Of a stretch of 64,000 nt of DNA, positions 20,828-31,881 are shown one piece after another (the first letter of the stretch is position 1; each line of letters starts with the position of its first letter). Made by a program: the position numbers and the translations under genes. Location of the stretch: positions 434,001 to 498,000 of the forward strand of contig BCHU01000012.1 in assembly GCA_001599715.1 (NCBI GenBank), read 5' to 3'. This stretch comes from Phaeotremella fagi. Taxonomy: Eukaryota; Basidiomycota; Tremellomycetes; Tremellales; Phaeotremellaceae. The notes under the pieces are model-generated. The model was given only the letters and a program-made list of their open reading frames with translations. It ran no database searches and was not told where the DNA came from.

Positions 20828-21074
20828 ATTATTGGTTGAAAGACTTTTTGTTGTTGTTTCTAGATGTAAGTGATTTTTGATATCTTATTTGATCGATTGC
20901 TTACGGATATCCAGTCTGTATTCTTTCATATATACCTTTTTGATTATCGATGCAATACCAATCAAACTCAGCTCAAATTCAAACAATTCATCATAAAAAA
21001 AAACCTCCTCTTACGAACTCATACTTATAGCAAAACCCCAAAACAACTCGAAAGACAAAGACCTATATCCCCAT

Positions 21075-22934
21075 CTAAACCTTGACTTTCCCAATCTCCA
21101 TCCCAACTTTAACCAAAGTTTCCATACTTTTCTCTGAGTTCTCAAGAATATCTTTATCGAATTCGATACCGGCATTAGAAGGATAAACGGTGATAGTAGT
21201 TGATCCACCGTACTAGCAAATCTCATCAGTTTCTTCACTATCTTTGGGTGAGAAAATTATGAGATACCTGGAACCAACCGAGTTCTTCTCCTTTGGCGAT
21301 CGAGTCTCCTGGCTTCTTTGACCATCCGATGGATCCTACTAACATGGCTTTCGGGGGTTTTAGCGAGGAATTCAAGGTATAACTAAAAGAACCGACTTAC
21401 CGCCAACAGCTACGAACGCAATAGGGAGACTTTCTTTTCCAGGTCCGAAATTCGCGTGAATCAGCATGACGGATCTTTTGTTGTTCGTGAAAACGTTAAG
21501 ATCTGAGAGGGTTGTCAGCAAAGTATATTCACCATAGATGACTGACCTTCATTGATCGCTTGTGGATTCACAGCTACAACTGTTAATTACCTATCTAATC
21601 CCAAACTTACTGTACAGTTCACCTATCTCAAACATCAGCTCAATTCAGATAAACAAACGATTGACCCACCCTTGATATCTTTAACAGCAATCACTTTACC
21701 TTCAACAGGTGAATGGAATCTGTGATAGTCCTGAGGAGCCAATCTAGAAATAGCCAATAAAGCCGTTGAATCGTTTTGGATTGCTTTGAAGGTCTCGTCA
21801 GAAGTGTCGTCACCTGTTAAGAGTGATGGGATGGTGAATTTTTTGCCTTTTACCCTGGAAGTCTGTTAGCTGTTTAATTCATTATTAGACATTTGGGGCT
21901 TACCAAAATTCTTTAGCTTTATCGATGGATTGGAAAGCTGTCATTCGACAATCCGCTGGTGAAGTTATGATGGTTGGATCAGCTGGAGAGGTGATTGGTC
22001 TGGCTGTTGGTAAAAGTCTTCTTGAGAAGAACGCGTTGAATGTCTGTACAGTATGTAATCAGTTGGGGATTTTCAGAATGAGTTTTGAAGACATACTGGA
22101 TATTGATTTAAATCCTTGACTAACAATTCGTCAAGTGGGAGTTGATAGGTATCGATGAAAGATTGAATATGTTCTTTGACACCTTCTCCAGTTTGATCAT
22201 ACATTTTACCCTCTATTGTTGTAAGCTAACTTGCGATAGAACGTTTTAGCTTACGTTTTACGGACTGATTGTATAAAAGCTTTTCGATTGAATCGGAAGC
22301 CATGTATTTACACTATGACCAGGTTAGTTGGATGTTCAAAGCGACATTTCAACTCACTCCTGAAACGAAGAGAAGATGCATACCAACTCGAACGTCTTTT
22401 TGACAATCAGCATCGAAACCTCGAAACAAGGAAATGTGGTCACATACAAATGGGCATAGTTTCGAATATCTTTCGTCCAGTTTGACGATCAATCACGAAA
22501 TTACCTAGAGGTGTGTTAGGTGATCATCAAACTAAGTGGTTAGCCACCTACCCATATGTTCATAAGAGAAAAGCTACATCTGTGATCAATGATATCTTCA
22601 TAGAGTGAATTCTCAACACCGGGACCCACCTTATCAAGAGTTTCTTCACTCGGGAAAAACTTGCCTAACCACTTCCGAGAACTTTCGTTCCCATGAGCAT
22701 GAATCGCGTCGTTCCTCTTCTCGCTTGCTGTTGGAGTATGTTAACATGACAATGGGTGGCTGGAAGAAATAGAAGGGACGTACGAGCTAATTGATCTGCT
22801 AAACCACCTTGAGCTTTTTGTCCACCTTCACCATTGTAGACTTGGGAGTTATCTACTAGATGGGTTAGGGAATCTTCTAGGGGTTTACCCATTTCTTCTG
22901 GGAGGGAGTTGTTGGCTGGTGAGATTGAGGTCAT
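21075..22934 (-). CDS. phosphatidylserine decarboxylase, PSD2-like (GGST type), without C2 domains
   Basis: The enzyme makes phosphatidylethanolamine from phosphatidylserine. The spliced product has an N-terminal MTSISPANNSLPEEMGKPLE region, then SRKWLGKFFPSEETLDK, TSPADCRM, and RLAPQDYHRFHSPVEGKV with the conserved His pair. It continues ANFGPGKESLP and the self-cleavage site YGGSTTITVYPS, where the Ser becomes the pyruvoyl group. GGST is the form seen in non-mitochondrial Psd2-type enzymes, while Psd1 has LGST. No transit peptide, transmembrane segment or C2 domain is visible, so location is uncertain. It ends VGMEIGKVKV. It is divergent from RRP46, 236 bp apart. Confidence 0.88.
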
Positions 22935-23170
22935 GGTGTGGGAGTGGATGTAATTGGAAGAAGAAGAAGGGGATAGATACTGTTGTTGCTTCCACTCACT
23001 CTTCCACTGCGCCTGGACCTATTCTATCTTTAGATCTCCAATCTGACGTCGTAAAGCTACGGTGCCCCACATCTTAACCGGTAACATTTAATGACGTGTA
23101 CCATAATATGTTATTTTCAACTCAACTTTAAACCTATCCTCCTTCTCGTTGAACACCATAAACCACCAAG

Positions 23171-24252
23171 ATGACCACGATATCTAACAACGCCCAAGCA
23201 TCCTCTTCAAGAAGATCAGACGGTAGACTGTCAACTCAAATTCGGCCTTTACATATCTCGATAGGACATTTAGATCGAGCGGATGGATCTGGGAAATTCG
23301 GTTTTGGTGGGTGAAAGGTTCTTCGCTGAAAACGTCGTAGTCAGTGATTGATCACCGTGGATAGGCTCGACTTCGGCTTTATCATCTTTAACGGGACCAT
23401 TGGAAGTTAGACTCAAAGATGAATTGATTGATAGAGCTACGTTCGAGATCGTTCATCGACCATTGGAAGGTGTAGCCGGTAAGCCTATCTAACGAATCTG
23501 TATTGAAAGCCGTAGAACTAATACGTAACGTTTTCAGCTACACCCTCCAAATCCCTTATCTCGTCTATCACAGAAATTTTCACTCCCCTCTTGGAAACCC
23601 ATCAATTCCCAAGATCACTCATCCAACTAGTCATCCAATCTTTAGAACCTTCTTTCCAATCTTATCAATCCGACGACGACGATGAAGCCGGGGATGATAA
23701 AGAAGTCAAATCCTGGCCTAACGAAATACATCATGCAACATGGAATTCCAATAATACCCTAAACCAATTGATTTCGCTAACCTCCAAATCGGCTTGTATA
23801 AATTCATCGACATTAGCAATACTCGATGCTGGAAGTATCCCAATGATCGGAATACCAGTTTCGATCTCTCTCGCGTATCTATCTGTACGCGGCGGGGAGG
23901 AGGAAATTTTGGTCGTTGATCCGAGTTATGAAGAGGAGGGACGGGCTTTGAGTGGATTCGCTTTTGCTTGGGTTTTTGGGACTTCGTTTGGTTCTGGGAA
24001 GGGGTCAAGGGATTCCAAGATGGAAGTTGATGATCAAGATCTGGATCTTGTTGGTGAAGGGGAGTTGATTTGGATTGAATCACATGGTAGTTTCACTAAA
24101 GATCAGGTGGGTTGTGGTCTTTTCCTTCCTTTACTGATTGGGTGTTAACGCTTGGGTTACAGTTTGATTTAGCTTTGGAACAATCTCGTCGATCAGCACG
24201 GGAGATACTACTCGCGATCCAAAATAAAATGGAAGAATTGTTGATCAAATAG
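23171..24252 (+). CDS. RRP46: exosome core subunit RRP46
   Basis: Rrp46 is one of the six RNase PH-like ring subunits of the eukaryotic exosome, catalytically inactive in fungi. The product, of about 280 residues, begins with a short tail and then DGRLSTQIRPLHISIGHLDR, followed by GSGKFGFGSTSALSSLTGPL. It continues with FEIVHRPLEGVA, INSSTLAILDAGSIPMIG and the ending SHGSFTKDQFDLALEQSRRS. The order and the DAG motif match Rrp46 and not Rrp41 or Mtr3. An acidic insert (DDDDEAGDD) precedes the second half. The gene ends 35 bp from the convergent amidotransferase gene. The same window carries MTR4, the helicase that feeds the exosome. Confidence 0.85.
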
Positions 24253-24286
24253 ATTAGATGGTTTTATCATGCATGGTTTATACCTA

Positions 24287-25958
24287 TCATTCTGACCAAG
24301 ATTCTATCCCCCTCCCACACCAGAATATCAACTCCTCCATCCCCCATTGACTAACTACACTGACTCCGATTGGCCATCCGTCATCCCCAAGACCTGATGG
24401 TACGGATAAAGCAGGTAAACCAGTTAACGAAGTTGGTACAGTCAGTATATCTTGTAGATATTCATTTTGGGATGTTGAGTTGAATGACGGTGCGGTTGAT
24501 GTTGAAGTTGGATGAAGGAGGATATCGATCCCTTCTGGATTCGGTTGGGTGTCGGTGTTGGGCTTCGAGAGTGGATGAGGGATTCTGAATATGTTCTGGA
24601 ATTCTTGGCGTAGTTTCGATCTTATGTGTAAAGCTTTTAGATACGAGTTGTTGAATGAACTATAACGCTGTTAGCTTGTGCCGCCTTTTTGGAAATAGAC
24701 ATACTCCGCAGTTAAAGCATAAGTCCCAGCTAGAATTCTCTTCTTAACCTCCCGACCAAATCCTTCACTTCTCACCCTCCTCCGTCTCTCTTCCCCAGTC
24801 TCGTTATCCCTACTCCCCTCACCCTCCTCAGCAGAACCATACCATCCACCACCGAATTTACCTAAATTACTAGCAGCTTCAGCAGACGCTAAAACGTAAT
24901 ACGCCGGTAAAGCCAGCAGTAGATTCGGAATCTCTACAGGTTGAGTGGTAGCGCCTAATGACTCTAGATGTTTGATCAACTTGGGTGGAATCGGGATCGG
25001 GAATGATTCTTTTGTTTTCAGGATTCCTATTTTCAGACCTTTGAGGGAGGTTGGGAATGAGGGGTAATTTGTTTTGTGGGTTTCGAGGATTTTTTGGGTT
25101 TTCGATCGGATTTGGGAGGTGATGCATGTCATGTCGTTTTTATCGGGGTGGGAGATGGTGTCTGGTTGGTGTGAGTGTGTTTTCAGGGGATGATCACCCA
25201 CCAAAAACCGTTTGTACTCTATCAACGGTTTTACCTAGGACTCCAACACAATCTAAAGAATCCGCATAAGACACGACACCGTAACTAAAAATGTCAGCTA
25301 AGATCAAGCGAGTTCAATCACTAGCTTACCGACTGATCATTCCGTAAGAAGGTTTCAAACCAACAACACCACAATAACTAGCAGGTAACCTCACGGAACC
25401 ACCTGTATCCGTACCCAAAGCCCTAGAAATCAACATACACCCAACAACAACAACTTACGCCCAACAACTCCCTTCTTTCACCGCAGCAGCTGATCCACCT
25501 GAGCTACCACCCGCTGATCTGATTTCCGTCGATGAGAAGGGGTTATGGACGGGTGTATAGTAATCTGGTAGATGTTTCGTTTGTGATCTGTTGATTTAGT
25601 ATTGATTGGTTGAGAAGCAGAACTTACCCCATACCGAATTCATCCATTTTAGTCATTCCTACGATGTAAGCGTTGGACGATAAGAGGGTTTCAACACATG
25701 TCGCGTTGTATGGTGGTTTGTAATCTGTATGTTTAGCTGGGGATGATTAGACTCAGACTCACTTTTTAGGATCGACGATGAACATGATGTCGTTGCTTTT
25801 TCATAACTTATATTCTCTTTTATGGCGATGGGTTTTGAGCTTAGGGGGTGATTATGGTTTGATGGACCTGGTATTGAATTGTTTATCCATGAATAGGGGG
25901 ATGGATGTGTAGAGGATACAATTGGTTTTATGGATGAGGATATTAGAGATGGTTTCAT
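24287..25958 (-). CDS. HER2: mitochondrial glutamyl-tRNA(Gln) amidotransferase subunit A
   Basis: This amidase subunit helps convert Glu-tRNA(Gln) to Gln-tRNA(Gln) in mitochondria. The spliced product carries the amidase signature: [20 protein letters not shown] with the catalytic Lys, [40 protein letters not shown] with the Ser nucleophile region, and [20 protein letters not shown]. It then has [20 protein letters not shown] and the family ending [20 protein letters not shown]. The start at 25958 gives [14 protein letters not shown], which aligns with yeast Her2. An in-frame ATG at 26057 would add a Thr-repeat leader encoded by a GTG run, so the start is not certain. Confidence 0.88.
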
Positions 25959-26397
25959 TGGGTTGGAGGTAGTGGTGGTGGTGGTGGTGGTATGATTGTA
26001 TGGTGTAGTGTTGGTTACTCTACCATGGACATGTAAAGTGGAGGATGTTACCGCCACATTTCGGTAAATATCGGGGTTTCGATAAACCCAGTGATCGTAT
26101 GGTATACTGTAGTAGTAACAGCAACAGTAACATCTACACTCACTCTATAAACCATCATTGTAATATATTCCATCCTATCCTATTACTTCAAATATATCGT
26201 ACACTTCTATCCAATCATCCACAAATCAACATCCCAACACCCCCTAAGCCCACCCCTTATCATCATATCTCTTTCTCAAAGGTATTAGACTAGCAAGGTA
26301 GACTCTTGGACGCAGAGGTAAGTGTCTTACTTGATCCAACTTCATCTCTCAACAACCAACATTAATCTCACTCTATCTCCAGTCACTCCACCCTTCT
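25959..26397. promoter_or_regulatory. shared intergenic promoter region, HER2 / NST1
   Basis: The divergent gap of about 440 bp contains the trinucleotide run around 25967-25991 (coding only if HER2 starts at 26057) and a long CT-rich, TATC-rich stretch at 26130-26390 leading to NST1. I see no separate gene. Confidence 0.4.
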
Positions 26398-29300
26398 ATG
26401 TCTACCAACCCATCATCAGTCCCTGGCATCTCTAAATCCGCCGCCAAGAAAAGGGCAAAGAAGGCGGCGACTGCAGCTGCAGCTAAACAATCAACTGTCC
26501 AAATCTCAACAGATTATCCAGATCTCTCGAATCAGGAAGAAATCTCTTTCGATCCAAATCTAAGTGTTGGAGTTGGTGTCGGTGTAGGCGTAGGCGTTGG
26601 TGTCGGAGTTCAACCTGAAAGTTTTCAACAACAATCCGGTTACGAATTCGATCAAAACTCTTATTACGAAGATAGTGATTTACCACCTAACCCGTTTCCT
26701 TTACCTTTCCCATTCGACTATCAACAGCAACAACAGCAACAGCAACAGGGTCAACAAATTAACGGTGTCCCAGCTTTACCACCTTCTTTTAACATCACTC
26801 ACGAAGATTTGATTCATACCGCCAACGAATTATATCGAAGAATGGCCGATCCAGAATTCGGAAACGACGATGCTTATTGGTCATCGTTACCTGCTCATCT
26901 TCGTCAATTCATCAGAGACGCTGTACCATTCACCAATCCACCTCCACCCAGTACCTCACCCAACGGATTGAACAACAGTCAAAGGGCGTTATACGCCATG
27001 GCTCAACAAATCGTTAGTGCCGCTAGTCAGGGTATGGGTTTAGGTCAAGGCGTTGGTACAGGTTTAATCAACGGCAGACAGCAACCTGGAATTGGAGAAG
27101 AATTAGGATTCCGTCGTCATCCAGATTCAAAAGAAGAGGAGGAATACGAGGAAGAGGATTTCGAAGATGAACCCGAATACGCCGCTCCTAACGGTGACGC
27201 ACCTAAGAAAAAGAACAAGAAAAAGAAGAAGAAGACGGTTGTGGAACCTCCTCCAGCTGCTTTACCACCTCCAGCCGTTAAACAACCACCTCGTCCTCAA
27301 CAACCTGCACTGAATAATCCACCTCCTCCACCCGCACCTACACCTAATCAACCACCTCCCAGTTCCAGAGCAGCAGGTAAACAACCAATGACTCATCCGC
27401 CACCCTCCAATCCCCCAGCTAGATCTGCTAGAGCAGCAGGTAAAGCTCCAGTCTCCAGTTCACCTCATAACCACAATCACAACCATAACCATAACCACAA
27501 CCACAATCATAATCACAACCATCCACCTGCTAAAACAGCTGCAAAAGGTAAAGCAACTGCAGCTACACCGCCGGCGAAAATATGGGCACAGTCTTCACAG
27601 GAGGAACGTGAGAACATCCGAGATTTCTGGTTGTCGTTGAACGAGAATGAACGTCGCGATCTGTTGCAGATCGAAAAAGACGCAGTGGTCAGGAAGATGA
27701 AAGATCAACATCGACATTCTTGCGGTTGCGCTGTGTGTGGAAGAAAGAAGATCAACATCGAAATGGAACTCGATCAACTGTATGAACAGTATTACGACGA
27801 GTTGGAGAATTACGCTTCACATCAAAGAGCAGCTGTCGCGAACGGTAACATTCCAGTTCCACTTGGACCAGGCCCCTTCCCCGGGAGTGTAGAGGTCGAT
27901 GCGAACGGCGAGTTGACTCGATTCGATCATCTGGCACCTGTACCTCAGGCTTTACTAGATGCCAAGGCAGAGGAAAGTGATGAATACGAAGAAGACGATT
28001 ATGACGACGACGATGAAGATGTTGATGACGAGGATATCGCATCAGACGATGCTGACGTCGGTGAAGACGATGATACACAACCTCCACCAGCACGACAAAG
28101 AAAACCTCAAACCAAAGCTGTTACACCCAAACAACCTGGAATTCCAGATTTCTCTGAAGCTTTCGGAACGAATTTAGCCACCATCAAAGGTATGTTTTTA
28201 TTTCTACTTTATAAAAGAAAGCTTGCTGAGCTGTTTTGGTTTTCATCCCTCCCTCTTCTTCCTTATCTTCATTTGACCGTTTCACTCCAAAAGGTATATT
28301 GACTGTTGCTGATGATTTACTCAAAAATGATGGATCTAAATTCTTGGAAATGATGGAGAATCTCGCTGTCAAACGTGTCGTGCGTGAAGAAGAGAATGTC
28401 AGGTCGATAGAGGAGGAAACAGATGAGGAGCCGGAAGAGTGAGTTTTGGAGGGTGATGAGTTCGAAAATTAACGTTTTTCAGTGACAACGTTTCTGAAAC
28501 TAGTAAAATGGAAGAAGGTCGTCGAATGTTCCAAATCTTTGCTGCTCGGATGTTTGAACAACGTGTACTTCAATCTTACAGGGAGAAAGTTGCTCGTCAA
28601 CGTGAAGAACAGTTACTTCGTGAATTGGAGGAAGAGGAGGATTCTAAACGTGCTCGTGAGGAGAAGAAGGCTAAAGAGGCTCAGAAGAAGAAGGATAAGA
28701 AGAGGTAAGTCGTGGTTGGGGGTTATAACTAACTGGGGTAGATTACAGAAACAACAGAAAGACGAAGAGAAAGCTGCTCGTGACGCTGCTATCGCTGCTG
28801 AACAACTCGCCGCCAAGGTCAAAGCTGAAGAAGCTGAACGTGATCGATTAAGGAAACAGGAAGAGGAACGACTTCGACGTGAAGCGTCTAAAAAAGCAGC
28901 TCAAGAGGAAGCTATCCGTCTAGCTGCGGAACGTCGAAAACGTCAACAAGAAGAGAAGGAGCGTGAGGAGGAAGCAGCGAGAAAGAAGAAGGAGAGAGAG
29001 GAAAAAGCCAAGAAGGAACGTGAAGCTCGTGAGAAGGAGGCTAAGGAGAAGGAAGAAAAGGAGAGATTAGCCAAAGAAAAGGAAAAGTTAGCTAAAGAAG
29101 CTAAGGAGAAAGCTGATCGATTGGCTAAAGAGGAGAAAGAGAGAGTTCGAAAGGAAGAATTGGCCAAGAAAGAGGAACTCGCCAGGAAGGAGGAGTTGTT
29201 ACGTCAAGAGGAATTGGCAAAGAAGGAAGTTGAAGCTGCTAAATTGGTTGCAGCACAGAACGCTGCCAAGGAACGGGTTAGAGCTGAGAAGGCTGCTGCT

Positions 29301-30473
29301 GCTGCTGCAGTTGCTACAGCTGCTGCTGAGAGGTTGGCATCGGAAAAAGCTGCTGCTGCCGCTGCTGCTAAAGCTAGGATGGTTTCCGCATCTAGGATCA
29401 GTCCGATATCGACACCACCGATTCCATCTTCCTCTGTTCGATCTGTTAGACCAACGAAACCAGCTCAAACACAACCAGCTCCTCAACCTTTCTTCGGACA
29501 AGCTGCGCCTCCTGTTAGCTACTCCAACCGAATGCCAATACCTCAATCATATGCTCCCGGATTTAGAGCTGGTTATCCAACTCAATCACCCGTGTTTTCC
29601 CCTCCTCAAGCCAACGGTCCTGGATCGAGTCTACCTTCTGTTGTTGGATCTGTTGCTTCGATCTCACCTAATCAACTTCCACCTCGATCGTTCCCTGATC
29701 AATCTTCTTCCTACACTCCACCGATCGGTATGGGCTTCCCATCGAAACAATCTCGTATCGATCCAATCGTCCAACCTGTGACTCAACGTGTTGGATCTCT
29801 GGATTTGAACGGAAGTGGTATCCAACAGGATGATTATCGTCGAGGTTTACCTTTACCTCTTTCAGAGTCTTCAAGTTCGAGTTCGATCCCACCAATTGGT
29901 TTAGCTCCTATTGGCAGATCAAGATCGATATTCGATCAACAACTACCTACGCAAGCCTCAACCTCCATCCCTCAACAACCACCACAATCCCAAACCCTGT
30001 CTCTTCAATCACAATCAATGAGATCCAACAGTCCCGCCCCACCCGATCAAGTCTTTGGTTCAGCAGCTCTCGGCGGCGACGACGAAATCGTTACCCCGCA
30101 ACGAAGAACTCTATCAAACGGATGGGACGTGCCTACGGTTGCAGCGCCAGGTTCAGGTAGATGGTCATCAGCATCATCGATTTGGGGCGGTACCAGTTCA
30201 ACTAACGAGAGTACACCATCTTGGGTTGGGAACAGTACCACTGGTGGTGGTGCATCCCTCGCTCCTGGTAACGGTCGACAACCTTCTTTCGGTTTACCAC
30301 CGTTGAGTAATCTCAACTTGATTCATCATCAGTCCGTACCTGTCTCTCATCAACATCAGATCGGGTTGAATGGGTTTGGTACGGGTTCGGGTAATGCTGT
30401 TGGGAATAATGGTAATTTACCTGTTGGCGGTTATTCACAGAATCTGTTTTCACCTCCTCAGCACCCGCATTAG
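26398..30473 (+). CDS. NST1: NST1-like stress response protein
   Basis: Nst1 is a fungal coiled-coil protein linked to salt tolerance and processing-body assembly. Four exons give about 1,280 residues. The N-terminus is basic ([17 protein letters not shown]). The diagnostic core is [20 protein letters not shown] followed by [14 protein letters not shown]. Then come an acidic Asp/Glu block, [21 protein letters not shown], and a very long charged Glu/Lys/Arg coiled coil (28760-29350). The C-terminal third is rich in Pro, Ser and Gln. Short repeats include alternating Val-Gly (about 26569-26610) and His-Asn pairs (about 27469-27522). The first intron join is AAA-G to GT-ATA, giving ATIKGILTV. 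Confidence 0.88.
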
Positions 30474-30708
30474 TGGGTAGGTGTTAGTTGGTAGTAGTGT
30501 AGCATTCTTGGCTAGTCTTTGCATTCCTGCATGCATTATTTTTCTTTATGCCAGTTTGTGAGATGTAGCACTAGATCTGGAGTTATCAATATGCATTTCC
30601 AGCCATAGATAAGAGTAGAGTTGTTTTGCATATTAAATATCAAATCTATACCCAAACTAACAAAAAAATAATGAAAATGATCTGATATCGAACAAGAGAT
30701 GTCATCTC

Positions 30709-31585
30709 TTAAACCACAGTTTTGAACCATGACCAGAAACCAGCTGCTCCCGTCATCAACGTAGCTCCAACCAACGCTGGACGTAAACCGGCTACAAAGA
30801 CAACGTTCATCAATAAAAGAAGTGAAGGTGGTGAAGGTGAATAACAACATACCAGTAGCTTTATACAGACCACCACTGAGTGCACCTGCTCCCATGGCGT
30901 TGAAAACGTCGTGTCTGCCTCTTGCACTGTCTAAAGATGAATTGGCTAGGTTGTAGAATATCGCTGGGGGCTGGGTTAGTAATGGGTGAGGGGGGGGGGG
31001 GGGGGGACTTACCTAAAACACCTAACGAATTACCTAGATAACTTCCCCTTCTGGTTGCGCCGTTTAGGATACTGTTTAAACGAAGTTTGAATGATGGAGA
31101 GGCTCCTAGTGGTCTTGATAATCCCTCTTTGAATCCCCAGGCTCCACCTAACACAAGACCTAGATGATTACCGATATCAGTAAAAAAACGATGTCCAATG
31201 GAGTCAGATTTTGATACGTACCAGATAAATAAGTTGTTCCAGTCCCAACACACAAATCATCAGTCCAACCTCTAGAAGGTAAAACTCCAACTGCCCCATC
31301 AACATCCGTCAATTTATCTTCATCTAATTGTAAGAAATCTAAAGATTCGCCTAGACCAGCAAGGGGATGGAGTTTGGCTGGATCGAAAGCGGTGGAAAAA
31401 GTTTCGAAAGCTGTTGGTGCTGATGTTGGAATTTCTGTTGGTGTGGAGGTAGGTGGATTGGGGAGATTGGTATTGGGATTGGGAGCGTTGGGCGATTGGA
31501 ATTTCGTGGAATTGAATAGTTCTGCGGAGGATGAGGGTTCCTCGGTTTTGGGGGTTGAACCGAATAGATTGTTGAAAAATGACAT
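30709..31585 (-). CDS. TIM23: mitochondrial inner membrane translocase subunit TIM23
   Basis: Tim23 forms the presequence translocase channel. The spliced protein of about 220 residues has a Pro/Ser/Thr-rich intermembrane-space part after MSFFNNLFGSTPKTEEP, the segment HPLAGLGESLDFLQLDEDKL, and the Tim17/Tim22/Tim23 domain (YLSGLVLGGAWGFKEGLSRP, GSYLGNSLGVLAIFYNLANS, then AMGAGALSGGLYKATG). It ends FWSWFKTVV. Four exons are needed. One intron contains a G17 homopolymer. It is divergent from MTR4, about 300 bp apart. Confidence 0.92.
30990..31006. repeat. G17 homopolymer in a TIM23 intron
   Basis: Seventeen G residues in a row on the plus strand (C on the coding strand) lie just inside the intron, about 5 nt from its donor side. 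Tract length is prone to sequencing error and to variation between strains. Confidence 0.9.
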
Positions 31586-31881
31586 GATGGTTGGTGGGTT
31601 ATTTTCTGAGGTTGTCTCTCTGCTTGAGTGGTTCTGTTGGGATTATGTGATGATTGTTTATCTTGTTCTACTCTTCTCTTTCCCTTCTTTTATGATTTCT
31701 TTTGTACTTCTTTCTTTTGTAAATTTCTAGTGGCAACGATGAGATCCCTCCTCCGTCCGATTTTTCTCAGACACCAAAAGTTGAATCACGTGATCTGAAC
31801 AACTAATATTTCTGTTTTGAACGACCACCAGTTAACGTTAACACTTATATCACCTTTGCTATTCTTCTTGTTGTTTTGTAA

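Noticed and set aside
27469..27522. CRISPR-like or satellite array
   Set aside because: The repeat is a coding His-Asn tract in NST1, with no spacers.
26597..28177. Extra frames inside NST1 on both strands
   Set aside because: They are shadows produced by low-complexity repeats (Gln, Asp/Glu, His/Asn).
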